Part shown: positions 26,183 through 34,948 of the stretch, piece by piece | Layout: every line of letters begins with the position of its first letter | Numbering within the stretch: position 1 is the first letter of the stretch | NCBI GenBank assembly: GCA_030427485.1 | Contig: JAUICG010000006.1 | Coordinates: forward strand, 1 to 64,000 | Length of the DNA stretch: 64,000 nt | From: Gammaproteobacteria bacterium | GTDB lineage: Bacteria; Pseudomonadota; Gammaproteobacteria; Pseudomonadales; Halieaceae | Direction of reading: 5' to 3' | Program-made: the position numbers and the translations under genes | Notes under the pieces: model-generated | What the model was told of the DNA's origin: nothing | Seen by the model: the letters and a program-made list of their open reading frames with translations, nothing else | Databases searched by the model: none

Positions 26183-26605
26183 TCAATAAAGTATAGGCCG
26201 CGGCCAGGCTCCCCACAAATCCCAGTTCATGGTCTCATTGCTGACGGCCATATTGATATCCCGGGCGGTCTGGCGCTGCTCATCCACGACATGCCGCTGA
26301 ATCGAAAGGCGTTCGAATTCCTGGTAATTCGCCTGGGACCCGACATAGACACACTTGCAGCCGGTGCCGTCGGCATAGACAAAGACCGTCGTGCCATCCA
26401 TTTCCATCGGCACCAGCCGGCGCTGGCCCAGGCGGTTCAGGTGCGCCATCTTTTCGGGTGTGTTGGCAAGCTTCATCTGAAAGCCGGCTGCGGACAGGCG
26501 CCGCTCTATCGCGATGGAATCCTGATCGGCTGTCGAGGCACAGCCACCGACTGCCATCGCGATAACAATAGCTGCCATGATTGTGTACGTGCTCTTCACT
26601 TTCAT
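26183..26605 (-). CDS. small lipoprotein of unknown function
   Basis: A 140-residue protein. I chose the ATG at 26605 because it is followed by a signal sequence ending in the lipobox VGGCAS. The mature part has no transmembrane helix and contains the cysteine pair GCKCVYVG in a short region that also holds VFVYADGT. It is not recognised as a named family. It lies between the GAPDH-like gene and the HD-GYP gene on the same strand, with gaps of about 90-145 bp, so cotranscription is uncertain. Confidence 0.7.
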   Translation of the reverse strand: MKVKSTYTIMAAIVIAMAVGGCASTADQDSIAIERRLSAAGFQMKLANTPEKMAHLNRLGQRRLVPMEMDGTTVFVYADGTGCKCVYVGSQANYQEFERLSIQRHVVDEQRQTARDINMAVSNETMNWDLWGAWPRPILY

Positions 26606-26696
26606 ATACCCGGTAACTCTACATGCGACTGTCAACAAGCCGCCAATATAGAGCCTAACCGGGTTGGTGTCGATGCAGCAGGCGCCTTTCCGACAG

Positions 26697-28010
26697 TTAG
26701 AGTCCGCTCACTTCAGACAGGTCGATACCGTATGCGTGGGGTTCGAGACTCTTCCTGATCGACACGGAGGGCGCCTCCTGCTCGGAACTGACTTCCTGCA
26801 GATCCAGCACCGTGGCAACGGGCAGCCGATTCTTGTGCGCATCGAGCACCAGCAGGACCTTGGGACGCAGCCGGGCCGTGCGGTACTCGGCGACTACCAC
26901 GCCGACCTCACCGGTCGACAGTTCCACCAGTGTACCGGCAGGGTAGATACCTATCGCCTGGATGAAGGCCTCCACCAGTTCCGCCTGGAAGTCCTGGTCG
27001 CGCAGATCGTACAGTAGCTTGATCGCCTCGCTGGGTGAGATCGCCTGCGCATAGTTGCGGTTGCTGGTAACAGCGTCATACGTATCGACGATGGCGGCAA
27101 TGCGCGCAAAGGGCGGAATTCGGTCCTTTGAAATGCCCGCCGGGTATCCCGACCCGTCAAAGCGCTCGTGGTGATAGGCCACGATATCGATGACATCCTG
27201 GTTGAGAATGCCGCACTCTTTGAGAATATCGAGGCCGTGACTCACATGCAGCGCCACCTCAGCCGATTCCTCGGTGGTCAGCGCCCGTTCCGCCTGTAGT
27301 AGCGCCCGATCGACGCGCAGCTTGCCGATATCCATCAGCATGCAGCCCATCGCGAGCGAGCGCAGGTCACGCCGAGGAAGACCCAACTGGCGACCCAGAG
27401 ATACCGACCACATAGCCGCGCTCAAGGCGTGATGGTAGGTGTACTGATCATGGTCCTTCAAGCGGCTGACCCACAAACAGGCGTCGGGATTGCGGCTGAT
27501 ACTGTCGACCATCGGCTCAACCGATTTACGCAACTTGATGACATCCAGCTTCTGACCGGCGCTGACATGCTCAAAGATATCGTCAATATCGCCGATCAAC
27601 GTGTTCAACAAACGCTGGGCGCGCGGCTGTTCCTCCTCCCACCTGCTGTCATCGCGGTAGGACTTGAGCGTGCGGCCCAGGAAAATGTGGCTCAGGGGCA
27701 CACGCGGCCGATCTCTCAGGCTCTTGGCCGCGTTATCATCGCTGCGCTTCGGCGGCTCCTTGGCCTTTCGCGACTCGGGAGGCCGCGAGGTCCCGGCCGG
27801 AGCGCGACGAATAATGTTACCGATGGCGGAACTGCGCCGACTGTCGACATAGACAGACTGACAGTACTTTTGCAGCTCGCGAATATCTTCCGGGCATTCG
27901 ATCAGGAATCCCTGCGTGATAAACGGCGTTTCCAGCCAGGGGCGGTCCAGCCCGCTGATATACATACCAATACTCAAATCGCTGGTGGGTATCTTGAGGG
28001 TTTTAAGCAT
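26697..28010 (-). CDS. DUF3391 plus HD-GYP domain protein with altered HD dyad
   Basis: Probable cyclic-di-GMP phosphodiesterase-family signalling protein, 437 residues. I chose the ATG at 28010, giving MLKTLKIPTSDLSIGMYI, the usual DUF3391 start. Residues about 1-130 form the DUF3391 domain, 150-340 the HD-GYP domain, and the tail a short beta domain. The GYP motif HHERFDGSGYP is intact. The metal-binding HD dyad, normally HDIGK, reads MDIGK here, so one ligand is missing and hydrolysis may be impaired. Such degenerate proteins often act as sensors or partner proteins. The gene is not in an obvious operon. Confidence 0.88.
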   Translation of the reverse strand: MLKTLKIPTSDLSIGMYISGLDRPWLETPFITQGFLIECPEDIRELQKYCQSVYVDSRRSSAIGNIIRRAPAGTSRPPESRKAKEPPKRSDDNAAKSLRDRPRVPLSHIFLGRTLKSYRDDSRWEEEQPRAQRLLNTLIGDIDDIFEHVSAGQKLDVIKLRKSVEPMVDSISRNPDACLWVSRLKDHDQYTYHHALSAAMWSVSLGRQLGLPRRDLRSLAMGCMLMDIGKLRVDRALLQAERALTTEESAEVALHVSHGLDILKECGILNQDVIDIVAYHHERFDGSGYPAGISKDRIPPFARIAAIVDTYDAVTSNRNYAQAISPSEAIKLLYDLRDQDFQAELVEAFIQAIGIYPAGTLVELSTGEVGVVVAEYRTARLRPKVLLVLDAHKNRLPVATVLDLQEVSSEQEAPSVSIRKSLEPHAYGIDLSEVSGL

Positions 28011-28319
28011 GGCTGCCTGACGTCCCGATTCGATCATCTGCACGACGTTACAACAACTCCACAACCGACATTTGAAGCGGCGGCAAGCTGTCTACAGTCT
28101 CTGACACTAGGGGTGGGCACCACCGCTGTCCACAAATATGTGGAGTTTTCTCCAGATAAATGCCCTGAAACCCACAAAAGGAGAAAAATTGTCTGGCGCA
28201 GAGCGCCCGGCTCAGGTAAGGGCCGCCCGGGTAAGCACCCGTATCATCGCCGAGCCTGTGTTATATTCCCGCCAAACGCCCGGTTTTCGGGCTCCGCAGA
28301 ATCAGTACGGGACAGTTCC
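28011..28319. other. 309-bp divergent intergenic region
   Basis: The region between the HD-GYP gene and the dehydrogenase gene. It has a 16-bp perfect palindrome at 28129-28144 and an A/T-rich TATATT near 28262 that could be a -10 for the plus-strand gene. Other than a short GC hairpin near 28275-28295 I see nothing that needs a gene; the extended upstream reading frame here lacks family resemblance. Confidence 0.45.
28129..28144. promoter_or_regulatory. candidate operator palindrome in the HD-GYP/dehydrogenase divergent region
   Basis: The perfect inverted repeat TCCACA-N4-TGTGGA spans 16 bp and lies between the divergent HD-GYP and PQQ-type dehydrogenase genes, about 120 bp from the HD-GYP start. 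It could bind a dimeric regulator serving one or both genes; no regulator is adjacent. Confidence 0.3.
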
Positions 28320-29840
28320 ATGCGTAAAATCCTGATTAGCCTGGGGGTGCTGGTCGCCCTCTTCGCCGCCTTGATCGGTGGACTGTTGGCCAGCGGCCAG
28401 ATCAGCACCAGCAGCCTGTCCATGCTGCTCAATACCATGCTGGGCCTCCCGGGCCCGGCGGCGAACGATACCACCGTGCGCCAGCGCTACCAGGTACCGG
28501 ACGGGTTCTCGCTGGAACTGTACGCCGGCGAAGTGCCGCGCGCCCGGTTCCTGCGCTTCACGCCTGCGGGGGACCTGTTGGTCAGTCGCCCGGGGGCCGG
28601 CGACATTCTCCTGCTGCGGCGTGACGCCGACGGCGACGGCCACCCGGATGCCCGGGAAACGCTGATTGCGGGGCTGAACAGGCCGCTGGGGCTGGATATC
28701 AACGGCGACTGGCTCTATATCGCGGAGTCAAATCGCATTGGGCGGATACGTTTCGACAGTGGCAGCGGCACCGTCACAGGCGACATCCAGCCGCTGGTGG
28801 AAGGCCTCAGCGACAACGGCAACCACTGGTCCAAAACCCTCCGCATCGGGCCGGACCAGAAGCTCTACCTGGCACAGGGATCCACCTGCAATATTTGCGA
28901 AGAGGATGACCCGAGGCGGGCGACGATGATGCGATTTGAACTGGACGGGAGCCGGGCTGCGATCATCGCCACCGGCTTGCGCAACAGTGTCGGCTTCGAC
29001 TGGGCGCCGTGGAGCGGCGCGCTCTACGCCACGGACAACGGCCGCGACATGCTCGGCGACGATTTTCCCCCCTGTGAGTTGAATCGAATCGAGCCGGACG
29101 GGTTTTACGGCTGGCCCTATTTCAATGGCGACAATATCCCCGATCCGGACATGGGGGACGATCCTCTCGCCGGGCAGCGCGCACCCATCCCGCCGGCACA
29201 CGGTTTTCGACCGCATAACGCGCCGCTTGGCATCACTTTCCTGAATGCCGACGGCCTGCCGCCCGAATACCGGCGCAGTGCATTGGCCGCCCTGCACGGT
29301 TCCTGGAACAGGAGTTCACCCGACGGCTACAAGGTGGTATCCCTGCACTGGACGGAGGACGGTATCGAAGAGCGCGATTTTCTCACCGGTTTCCTCGAGG
29401 ATGGCGATATCAGCGGTCGGCCGGTGGACGTAGCGCAGGGGCCCGATGGCGACATCTTCATCAGCGACGACTACGCCGGCGCCATCTATCGGGTGACCTA
29501 CCGGAAAGACCGCGCGGGCAAATCCGGGGGGAGCGCGGCTGCGCCGATGGTCGTCCCGACAGTCAGTCGCCTGGACGCACAACCGCCCGCGTGGCTGGCA
29601 ACGGCCGATCTCGCGCAGATGGCGGAAAACGGTCGTCAACTCTACCAGCGTTACCAGTGCAAAACCTGCCACGAACAGGGTGCCAACCCCGTAGAACTCG
29701 ACGATCTGGCGCAGCGCCTCGGCTACGGCGCCGTGATCGACGTACTTGAAGCCCCGCAGTCCCCGATGCCGGTGTTCCCGCTAAGCGCAACCGAGCGCCG
29801 CGAACTCGCCGTGTACCTGCTGCAGCAGCCCGGGGACTAG
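28320..29840 (+). CDS. PQQ-type sugar dehydrogenase-like protein with C-terminal haem-c motif
   Basis: A 506-residue secreted protein. Residues 1-25 form a signal/anchor helix. Residues about 60-400 are a beta-propeller of the soluble glucose/L-sorbosone dehydrogenase type, with RPLGLDINGDWLYIAE, GLRNSVGFDWAPWSG and NRIEPDGFYGWPYFNGD. The C-terminal about 80 residues are a haem-c domain with the single motif CKTCH near residue 446. Electrons could thus pass from the propeller cofactor to its own haem, then to the respiratory chain. The substrate is unknown, and no pqq biosynthesis gene is in the window. It is 8 bp upstream of the CDP-alcohol transferase. Confidence 0.85.
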   Translation: MRKILISLGVLVALFAALIGGLLASGQISTSSLSMLLNTMLGLPGPAANDTTVRQRYQVPDGFSLELYAGEVPRARFLRFTPAGDLLVSRPGAGDILLLRRDADGDGHPDARETLIAGLNRPLGLDINGDWLYIAESNRIGRIRFDSGSGTVTGDIQPLVEGLSDNGNHWSKTLRIGPDQKLYLAQGSTCNICEEDDPRRATMMRFELDGSRAAIIATGLRNSVGFDWAPWSGALYATDNGRDMLGDDFPPCELNRIEPDGFYGWPYFNGDNIPDPDMGDDPLAGQRAPIPPAHGFRPHNAPLGITFLNADGLPPEYRRSALAALHGSWNRSSPDGYKVVSLHWTEDGIEERDFLTGFLEDGDISGRPVDVAQGPDGDIFISDDYAGAIYRVTYRKDRAGKSGGSAAAPMVVPTVSRLDAQPPAWLATADLAQMAENGRQLYQRYQCKTCHEQGANPVELDDLAQRLGYGAVIDVLEAPQSPMPVFPLSATERRELAVYLLQQPGD

Positions 29841-29848
29841 AAGCGGGT

Positions 29849-30403
29849 ATGCTGCAATATCTCCCCAACGGCCTGACCTTCCTGCGCCTGCTCCTCGCCG
29901 CGCCGCTGGGATTGCTGATCCTGCGCGAACAGTATGACCTGGCGCTGCTGACCGGCGTCGTCGCGGGTGTGACAGATGCCCTCGACGGTTTTTTCGCCCG
30001 GCGCCTCGACGCCTTTTCCCGCTTCGGTGCCATACTCGACCCCATCGCCGATAAAGTGCTCATCACCGTCACTTTTGTTTGCATGGCCGTGGTTGAACTG
30101 GTGCCCTGGTACCTGGCGATCGCGGTAATCGCGCGCGACCTCATCATCGTTGTCGGCGCTGCCGCCTACTACACGTTCATCGGTCCATTCGATTTTGCCG
30201 CCTCGCGGCTAAGCAAGGGCAATATGGCGATACAGATAGGCTTCTGTGTATTGGTATTGCTGTCACAAGTACTGGATAACATACCGCCCGAACTGACGCT
30301 GGCCGGCACTGCCGCAGTGCTGTTTCTGGCCGCGGCCAGCGGCTTCGATTATGTAATGTCCTGGACGGTTAAAGCCATTGAATCACGCAAATCAAGGAAA
30401 TAA
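29849..30403 (+). CDS. CDP-alcohol phosphatidyltransferase (PgsA/cardiolipin synthase-like)
   Basis: Inner-membrane phospholipid synthesis enzyme, 184 residues. The family motif is visible as DALDGFFARR followed by FGAILDPIADKVL, giving DG-x2-AR-x8-G-x3-D-x3-D; its aspartates bind Mg2+ and the CDP-diacylglycerol. About five hydrophobic helices follow. It could be phosphatidylglycerophosphate synthase or a cardiolipin synthase of the same fold; sequence alone does not separate them. It starts 8 bp after the dehydrogenase and precedes an EEP-family gene, as part of a lipid-related cluster. Confidence 0.88.
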   Translation: MLQYLPNGLTFLRLLLAAPLGLLILREQYDLALLTGVVAGVTDALDGFFARRLDAFSRFGAILDPIADKVLITVTFVCMAVVELVPWYLAIAVIARDLIIVVGAAAYYTFIGPFDFAASRLSKGNMAIQIGFCVLVLLSQVLDNIPPELTLAGTAAVLFLAAASGFDYVMSWTVKAIESRKSRK

Positions 30404-30445
30404 GCGGGTGTTTAGGGAATTCAAGACTGTGTCGGTGGAGCGCCC

Positions 30446-31201
30446 GTGAGCAAGGAAATCCACGTTCTGACCTACAACATCCACAAGGGCTACTGCACTG
30501 GCAACCGCCGATTTGTGCTGGATTCCATGCGCGAGAGAATCGCCGAAACGGGCGCCGATATTGTCTTCCTGCAGGAGATCCACGGCACCGCCATCAAGAG
30601 CGCGGCCAAGCGCAGACGCTTTTCCTATCCCGACCAGCCGCACTTCGAATACCTTGCCGAAGAGGCGTGGCCTCACTATGCCTATGGCCGCAATGCAATC
30701 TACCGCAAGGGCGATCACGGCAATGCCATCCTCAGCATGTACCCGTTCGCGAGTTTTGAAAATATCGATGTATCGGTCTTTCCCCGCTCCAGTCGCAGTA
30801 TTTTGCACGGGGTGATCGAACTCCCGCACAAAAAAATGCGACTGCATACATTGTGTGTACACCTGGGCCTGCTTGAACAGGAACGCCGTGAGCAGTTGCA
30901 GGCGCTGACAGACCGGATAAACAGCCATGTGCCCAGGGATGAGCCGATGATTATTGCCGGCGATTTCAATGACTGGCGCCGCCGCGCAGAATCCCATCTG
31001 CACACCGACCTCGGCCTGGAGGAACTCTTCGTCCAGATGAAAGGACGCCACGCGTTGACGTTCCCGGTATGGCGACCCATGCTCCCGGTGGACCGTATCT
31101 ACTACCGCGGCCTGCAGCCGGCGGCGTGCCAAAGACTGAGTACCGGACTCTGGCGTGACCTTTCAGATCACGCCGCTCTATTCGGAGTGTTCAAGCTATG
31201 A
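30446..31201 (+). CDS. endonuclease/exonuclease/phosphatase-family protein (YbhP-like)
   Basis: A cytoplasmic EEP-fold hydrolase, 251 residues. The fold markers are VLTYNIHKGY with the first catalytic Asn, LQEIHG with the metal Glu, VHLGLLEQERREQLQAL, IAGDFNDW with Asp/Asn, and a C-terminal SDHAAL. It starts with GTG and has a GGTGGAG ribosome-binding site. E. coli YbhP lies beside cardiolipin synthase ClsB; the same association with lipid genes is seen here. Likely substrate: a phosphodiester or phospholipid headgroup. Its stop overlaps the next gene's start by 4 nt. Confidence 0.85.
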   Translation: MSKEIHVLTYNIHKGYCTGNRRFVLDSMRERIAETGADIVFLQEIHGTAIKSAAKRRRFSYPDQPHFEYLAEEAWPHYAYGRNAIYRKGDHGNAILSMYPFASFENIDVSVFPRSSRSILHGVIELPHKKMRLHTLCVHLGLLEQERREQLQALTDRINSHVPRDEPMIIAGDFNDWRRRAESHLHTDLGLEELFVQMKGRHALTFPVWRPMLPVDRIYYRGLQPAACQRLSTGLWRDLSDHAALFGVFKL

Positions 31202-33036
31202 CCGCCTGCCCGGCCGCCCATGTCATACTGCGGGAAACCGCGTTTCTGGCAGAACTCCAGGAAGCCGCCGACGCCAGCGGCAAAACGCTGGAACAGGCGC
31301 AGGTATACGCGCGCAAGTGCCTCAAGGAGATAGAGGCGACGCCACAGGAAGCCTGGCTGCGGCCGATGTCGAAGCTGGCACGGTTCATCTATACCCGCAG
31401 CTACGAAGCTGAACTCGATATCAACATGGAAAAACTGGAAGAACTGCGCGCCCTGTCCAGGGACCATCTGCTGCTTTTTCTCTGGTCGCACAAGTCGCAC
31501 ATGGACAGTTTCGTGTTTCTACTGTCGCTGTACCAGAACCGGTTTCGCCCGCTGCCGCTGATTTTTGCCGGCATCAATATGAATTTTCTCGGCTTCGGCG
31601 CGCTCGCGCGCCGGGTGGGGGCCATTTTCCTGCGCCGCACATTCCAGGAGGACCCTGTCTACAAACTCGTCTTTCGGCACTATATCGATCACCTGATTCG
31701 CAATCGCGTGCCGCTGTCGTGGTCGATAGAGGGTACACGCTCACGGACCGGAAAATTATCACCGCCCAAGCTGGGCCTGTTGAACTGGGTAGTGGAGTCC
31801 TGCCATCGCGAGCAGACCAAAAACGTGGTGCTGGTCCCGGTGTCCATCGCATTCGATCGCATCGCCGAAATTGACGATTACGTCGCGCTGCAGAGCGGGC
31901 TGCCCAAGCGCAAGGAGTCGCTGCGCTGGTTCCTCAATTATGTTTTCGGCATGCGCCAGCCCTACGGCAAAGTGTATGTGCGCTACGGCGATCCCGTGCC
32001 GCTGGAGCAGCCCCCCGCGGATTCACCAGAGCCGCAGCCCGGCAGCAAAGGCCAGCCGCATTTCGACGTGACGCGTATGGCGTTTGAGGTGTGCACGAGG
32101 ATCGAACAGATCACCCCGATTAAATCGGCGGATGTACTGGCCATGGTGTTACTGGGCGCCAACAAGCGCGCACTGACGGCGGCGGAAATGTACAGCCAGT
32201 CGGCGGGCATCGAGGAGCTTATCCGGGAGCAAAAACTACCGGCCTCCTCCGGCTTCAGCCTGAGCAACGAAGCGCAGGTCAGCGCGGCGGTGCTTGCCCT
32301 GGTAAAGGCCGGCCTCGTCAAGTCCTTCGACGGAGGCCTTGTACCTGTCTACTACATCCCCGGCGAGCAGCGCCTGGCCGCCGCTTACTACCGCAACACC
32401 ATCACCCATTACTTTCTACACGCCGCACTGGGAGAAATTGGTCTGGCGATGTGCGCCCGGGACATCGACCTGCCCAATGCCGATTCACTGCGCGGCAACG
32501 TCATGGCGCTGCGGGAGTTGTACAAGTTCGAGTTCTTCTATAAACCAGCCGCGGAGTTCTGGACAGACGTTTTACACGAGACCGGGCGTCGCTACCCGAA
32601 CTGGGACAACAGCGATTATTCGATCCAGACCTTGCTGTGCGAAAAACCCCCGCGTTTTGGCCACGCCATTTTGCGTTCGATCACCGAGGCCTACCTGATA
32701 ATCGCCGTGGCCCTGCTGGATATGGACGACCGGCCGGTGCACGACCAGAAAGCATTCACCCGACAACTGCTGGCCCAGGGCCAGCAAATGCTGCTACGGC
32801 GGACTATCAGCTGTGAATCCTCGGTTTCCCAGGACCTGTTTACCAATGGTCTGCGGCTGGCCGCCCACCTGGCGCTGCTGGACGGCCGCAAAAACGAGCT
32901 GCGCAGCAACCGTGCGGCATTCGCCGAGCGTGTCGTGTCAGCGCTGTCGGCGATCAACCTGCTGCAGCGCGCCTATGACGAGGCCTGGTTTTCCAAGCTC
33001 TCAGCGGGCAAGGTCGCAAATCTGCTGGGCCCCTGA
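31198..33036 (+). CDS. glycerol-3-phosphate acyltransferase (PlsB-like, shortened)
   Basis: Predicted glycerol-3-phosphate acyltransferase family member, 612 residues, making lysophosphatidic acid from acyl-ACP/CoA. Motif I SHKSHMD (catalytic H-x4-D), motif II GAIFLRRTF, motif III EGTRSRTGK and motif IV VPVSIAFDRI are all visible between residues about 95 and 225. E. coli PlsB is about 200 residues longer; the missing part is mostly N-terminal. The C-terminal half is helical and unassigned. It follows the EEP gene with a 4-nt overlap and completes the lipid cluster. Confidence 0.85.
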   Translation: MTACPAAHVILRETAFLAELQEAADASGKTLEQAQVYARKCLKEIEATPQEAWLRPMSKLARFIYTRSYEAELDINMEKLEELRALSRDHLLLFLWSHKSHMDSFVFLLSLYQNRFRPLPLIFAGINMNFLGFGALARRVGAIFLRRTFQEDPVYKLVFRHYIDHLIRNRVPLSWSIEGTRSRTGKLSPPKLGLLNWVVESCHREQTKNVVLVPVSIAFDRIAEIDDYVALQSGLPKRKESLRWFLNYVFGMRQPYGKVYVRYGDPVPLEQPPADSPEPQPGSKGQPHFDVTRMAFEVCTRIEQITPIKSADVLAMVLLGANKRALTAAEMYSQSAGIEELIREQKLPASSGFSLSNEAQVSAAVLALVKAGLVKSFDGGLVPVYYIPGEQRLAAAYYRNTITHYFLHAALGEIGLAMCARDIDLPNADSLRGNVMALRELYKFEFFYKPAAEFWTDVLHETGRRYPNWDNSDYSIQTLLCEKPPRFGHAILRSITEAYLIIAVALLDMDDRPVHDQKAFTRQLLAQGQQMLLRRTISCESSVSQDLFTNGLRLAAHLALLDGRKNELRSNRAAFAERVVSALSAINLLQRAYDEAWFSKLSAGKVANLLGP

Positions 33037-33139
33037 TCGCCGCGCCTCGGCACACCTCAAAATAAACGGCGCGGCGACTTGCCGCTGGCAAACAGACGGG
33101 CTATCTTCTGCTGATAATCCTTAAAAGAAGCTGAATTCT

Positions 33140-34948
33140 ATGAGTTTGCGTAATATTGTGTCCACCGTGGCAGAGGCTTCCACCCTGCTGCAAATTGTGA
33201 AGGAAGTTAAGCCCAAACCTTCCAGCACTCGAGACTGTTTCGCTGCGAGGGTAGAGCGCACCACCGCCCGCTTTCCGAATCACACCGCGGTTATTTTTGA
33301 GGGTCGGCGCCTGACCTGGTCGGAACTCAATGCCCAGGCCAATCGCTATGCCGCCGCGTTGCGCACCCAGGGACTGGTACGCGGCGACGCGGTCAGCCTG
33401 ATCATGGAAAACCGCATCGAGTTTATCGCCGCGATTATCGCGCTCAATAAACTGGGCATTATCGCCGCACTGATCAACACCAACCTGACCGGTAAACCGC
33501 TGATTCACTGCATCAACATCACGCAATCGAAACTCTGCATTTTCGGCGAGGAGCAGTTGGAAGCGGTCGACCAGGTACGCGGCGAAGCGGAACTGCAAGG
33601 TATCGAAAACTGGCTGTATGTCAGCGACAAACAGGAAAAGCCCTGTCCCGACTGGGCCCTTGATTTCGACGAGGAGAGCGCGGGAAAACCCGCCGCGAAC
33701 CCGCCGCAAACCGGGCAGAATACACTGGCCGATACCGCGCTGTACATTTACACCTCCGGCACGACCGGCCTGCCGAAAGCGTCGGTGATCTCCAATCGTC
33801 GCTACCTGCTCGCCTCAGCCATGTCCTACAAGGGCGGCCTCAAATGCAATGAGAATGACTGTATCTACCTGTGCCTGCCGCTCTATCACGGCACCGGCCT
33901 GTTCCTGGGCGTGGGCGCCTCCTTCTCCACCGGGGCCAGTATGTTCATCCGGCGCAAATTTTCCGGCAGCAACTTTCTCAGCGACATCCGGGAGAGCGGT
34001 GCGACCTGTTTTATCTATATCGGCGAGCTCTGCCGGTATCTGCTCAACACGCCGCAACAGGCGGACGATCACAGCAGCACGCTGACAGTGATGATGGGCA
34101 ACGGTTTGCGCCCGGACGTCTGGCATGAATTCAAATCGCGTTTCGGCATCAAACGAATCGCTGAATTCTATGGCTCCAGTGAAGGCAATGTCGCCTTCGT
34201 GAATATGTTGAACAAGGACTGTACGGTCGGTACCACCAGTATCCCCATCGCCCTGGTCAAGTACGATGTGGATGCCGATGAAATCGCACGCGATGCCAAA
34301 GGTCGCCTGATAAAAGTGGGCGCCGGCGAGCCCGGTCTGCTGCTCGGCAAGATTACCGAGAAAACGGCGTTCGAGGGTTACACCAGTAAAGAAGATACCG
34401 AGAAGAAAATCCTGCGCGATGTGTTTGTGCAAGGCGACGCCTGGTTCAACACCGGCGACCTGATGAAGACGGTGGATGTGGGGTTCTCGTTGGGGCTGCC
34501 CCACTACCAGTTCGTCGACCGCATTGGCGACACCTTTCGCTGGAAGTCTGAGAATGTCTCGACCAACGAGGTCGGTGAGATCATCAACGGTCATCCGCAG
34601 GTCGACTTTTGCAATGTGTATGGCGTGGAAATCCCCAAGGCCGACGGCAGGGCCGGTATGGCGGCCCTGGTACTCGCACCCGGGACGGACAAGCTGGACC
34701 TGGACAGTTTTTCCGCCTACGTCAACGAACACCTGCCCCCCTACGCACGCCCGGTGTTCCTGCGCATCCAGCGCGAGCTGGACACGACCGGAACGTTCAA
34801 GATGGTCAAGGGTGAACTGCGCAAACAGGGTTACGACCTGGACCAGGTCAGCGACCCGATCTACGTCCTCAAGCCCCGCAGTGACAGGTACGCGCTGCTG
34901 GACAGGGAATTCTCCGAAATACTGCGCGCGGGCGAAGCCGGCTACTGA
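33140..34948 (+). CDS. long-chain acyl-CoA synthetase (FATP/FadD-like)
   Basis: AMP-forming acyl-CoA synthetase of the fatty-acid-transport-protein/very-long-chain branch, 602 residues. The AMP-binding core TSGTTGLPKASV lies near residue 212, YGSSEGN near 350, and the NTGDL and RWKSENVSTNEV hinge region near 440-480. It should activate fatty acids to CoA esters at the membrane. It is 103 bp downstream of the PlsB-like gene, so possibly the same transcription unit. Its last 7 nt overlap the end of the convergent rhlE gene. Confidence 0.92.
   Translation: MSLRNIVSTVAEASTLLQIVKEVKPKPSSTRDCFAARVERTTARFPNHTAVIFEGRRLTWSELNAQANRYAAALRTQGLVRGDAVSLIMENRIEFIAAIIALNKLGIIAALINTNLTGKPLIHCINITQSKLCIFGEEQLEAVDQVRGEAELQGIENWLYVSDKQEKPCPDWALDFDEESAGKPAANPPQTGQNTLADTALYIYTSGTTGLPKASVISNRRYLLASAMSYKGGLKCNENDCIYLCLPLYHGTGLFLGVGASFSTGASMFIRRKFSGSNFLSDIRESGATCFIYIGELCRYLLNTPQQADDHSSTLTVMMGNGLRPDVWHEFKSRFGIKRIAEFYGSSEGNVAFVNMLNKDCTVGTTSIPIALVKYDVDADEIARDAKGRLIKVGAGEPGLLLGKITEKTAFEGYTSKEDTEKKILRDVFVQGDAWFNTGDLMKTVDVGFSLGLPHYQFVDRIGDTFRWKSENVSTNEVGEIINGHPQVDFCNVYGVEIPKADGRAGMAALVLAPGTDKLDLDSFSAYVNEHLPPYARPVFLRIQRELDTTGTFKMVKGELRKQGYDLDQVSDPIYVLKPRSDRYALLDREFSEILRAGEAGY

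Noticed and set aside
27429..28319. N-terminal extension of the PQQ-type dehydrogenase frame
   Set aside because: The extension runs antisense to the HD-GYP gene and lacks any domain; the ATG at 28320 begins directly at a signal helix.
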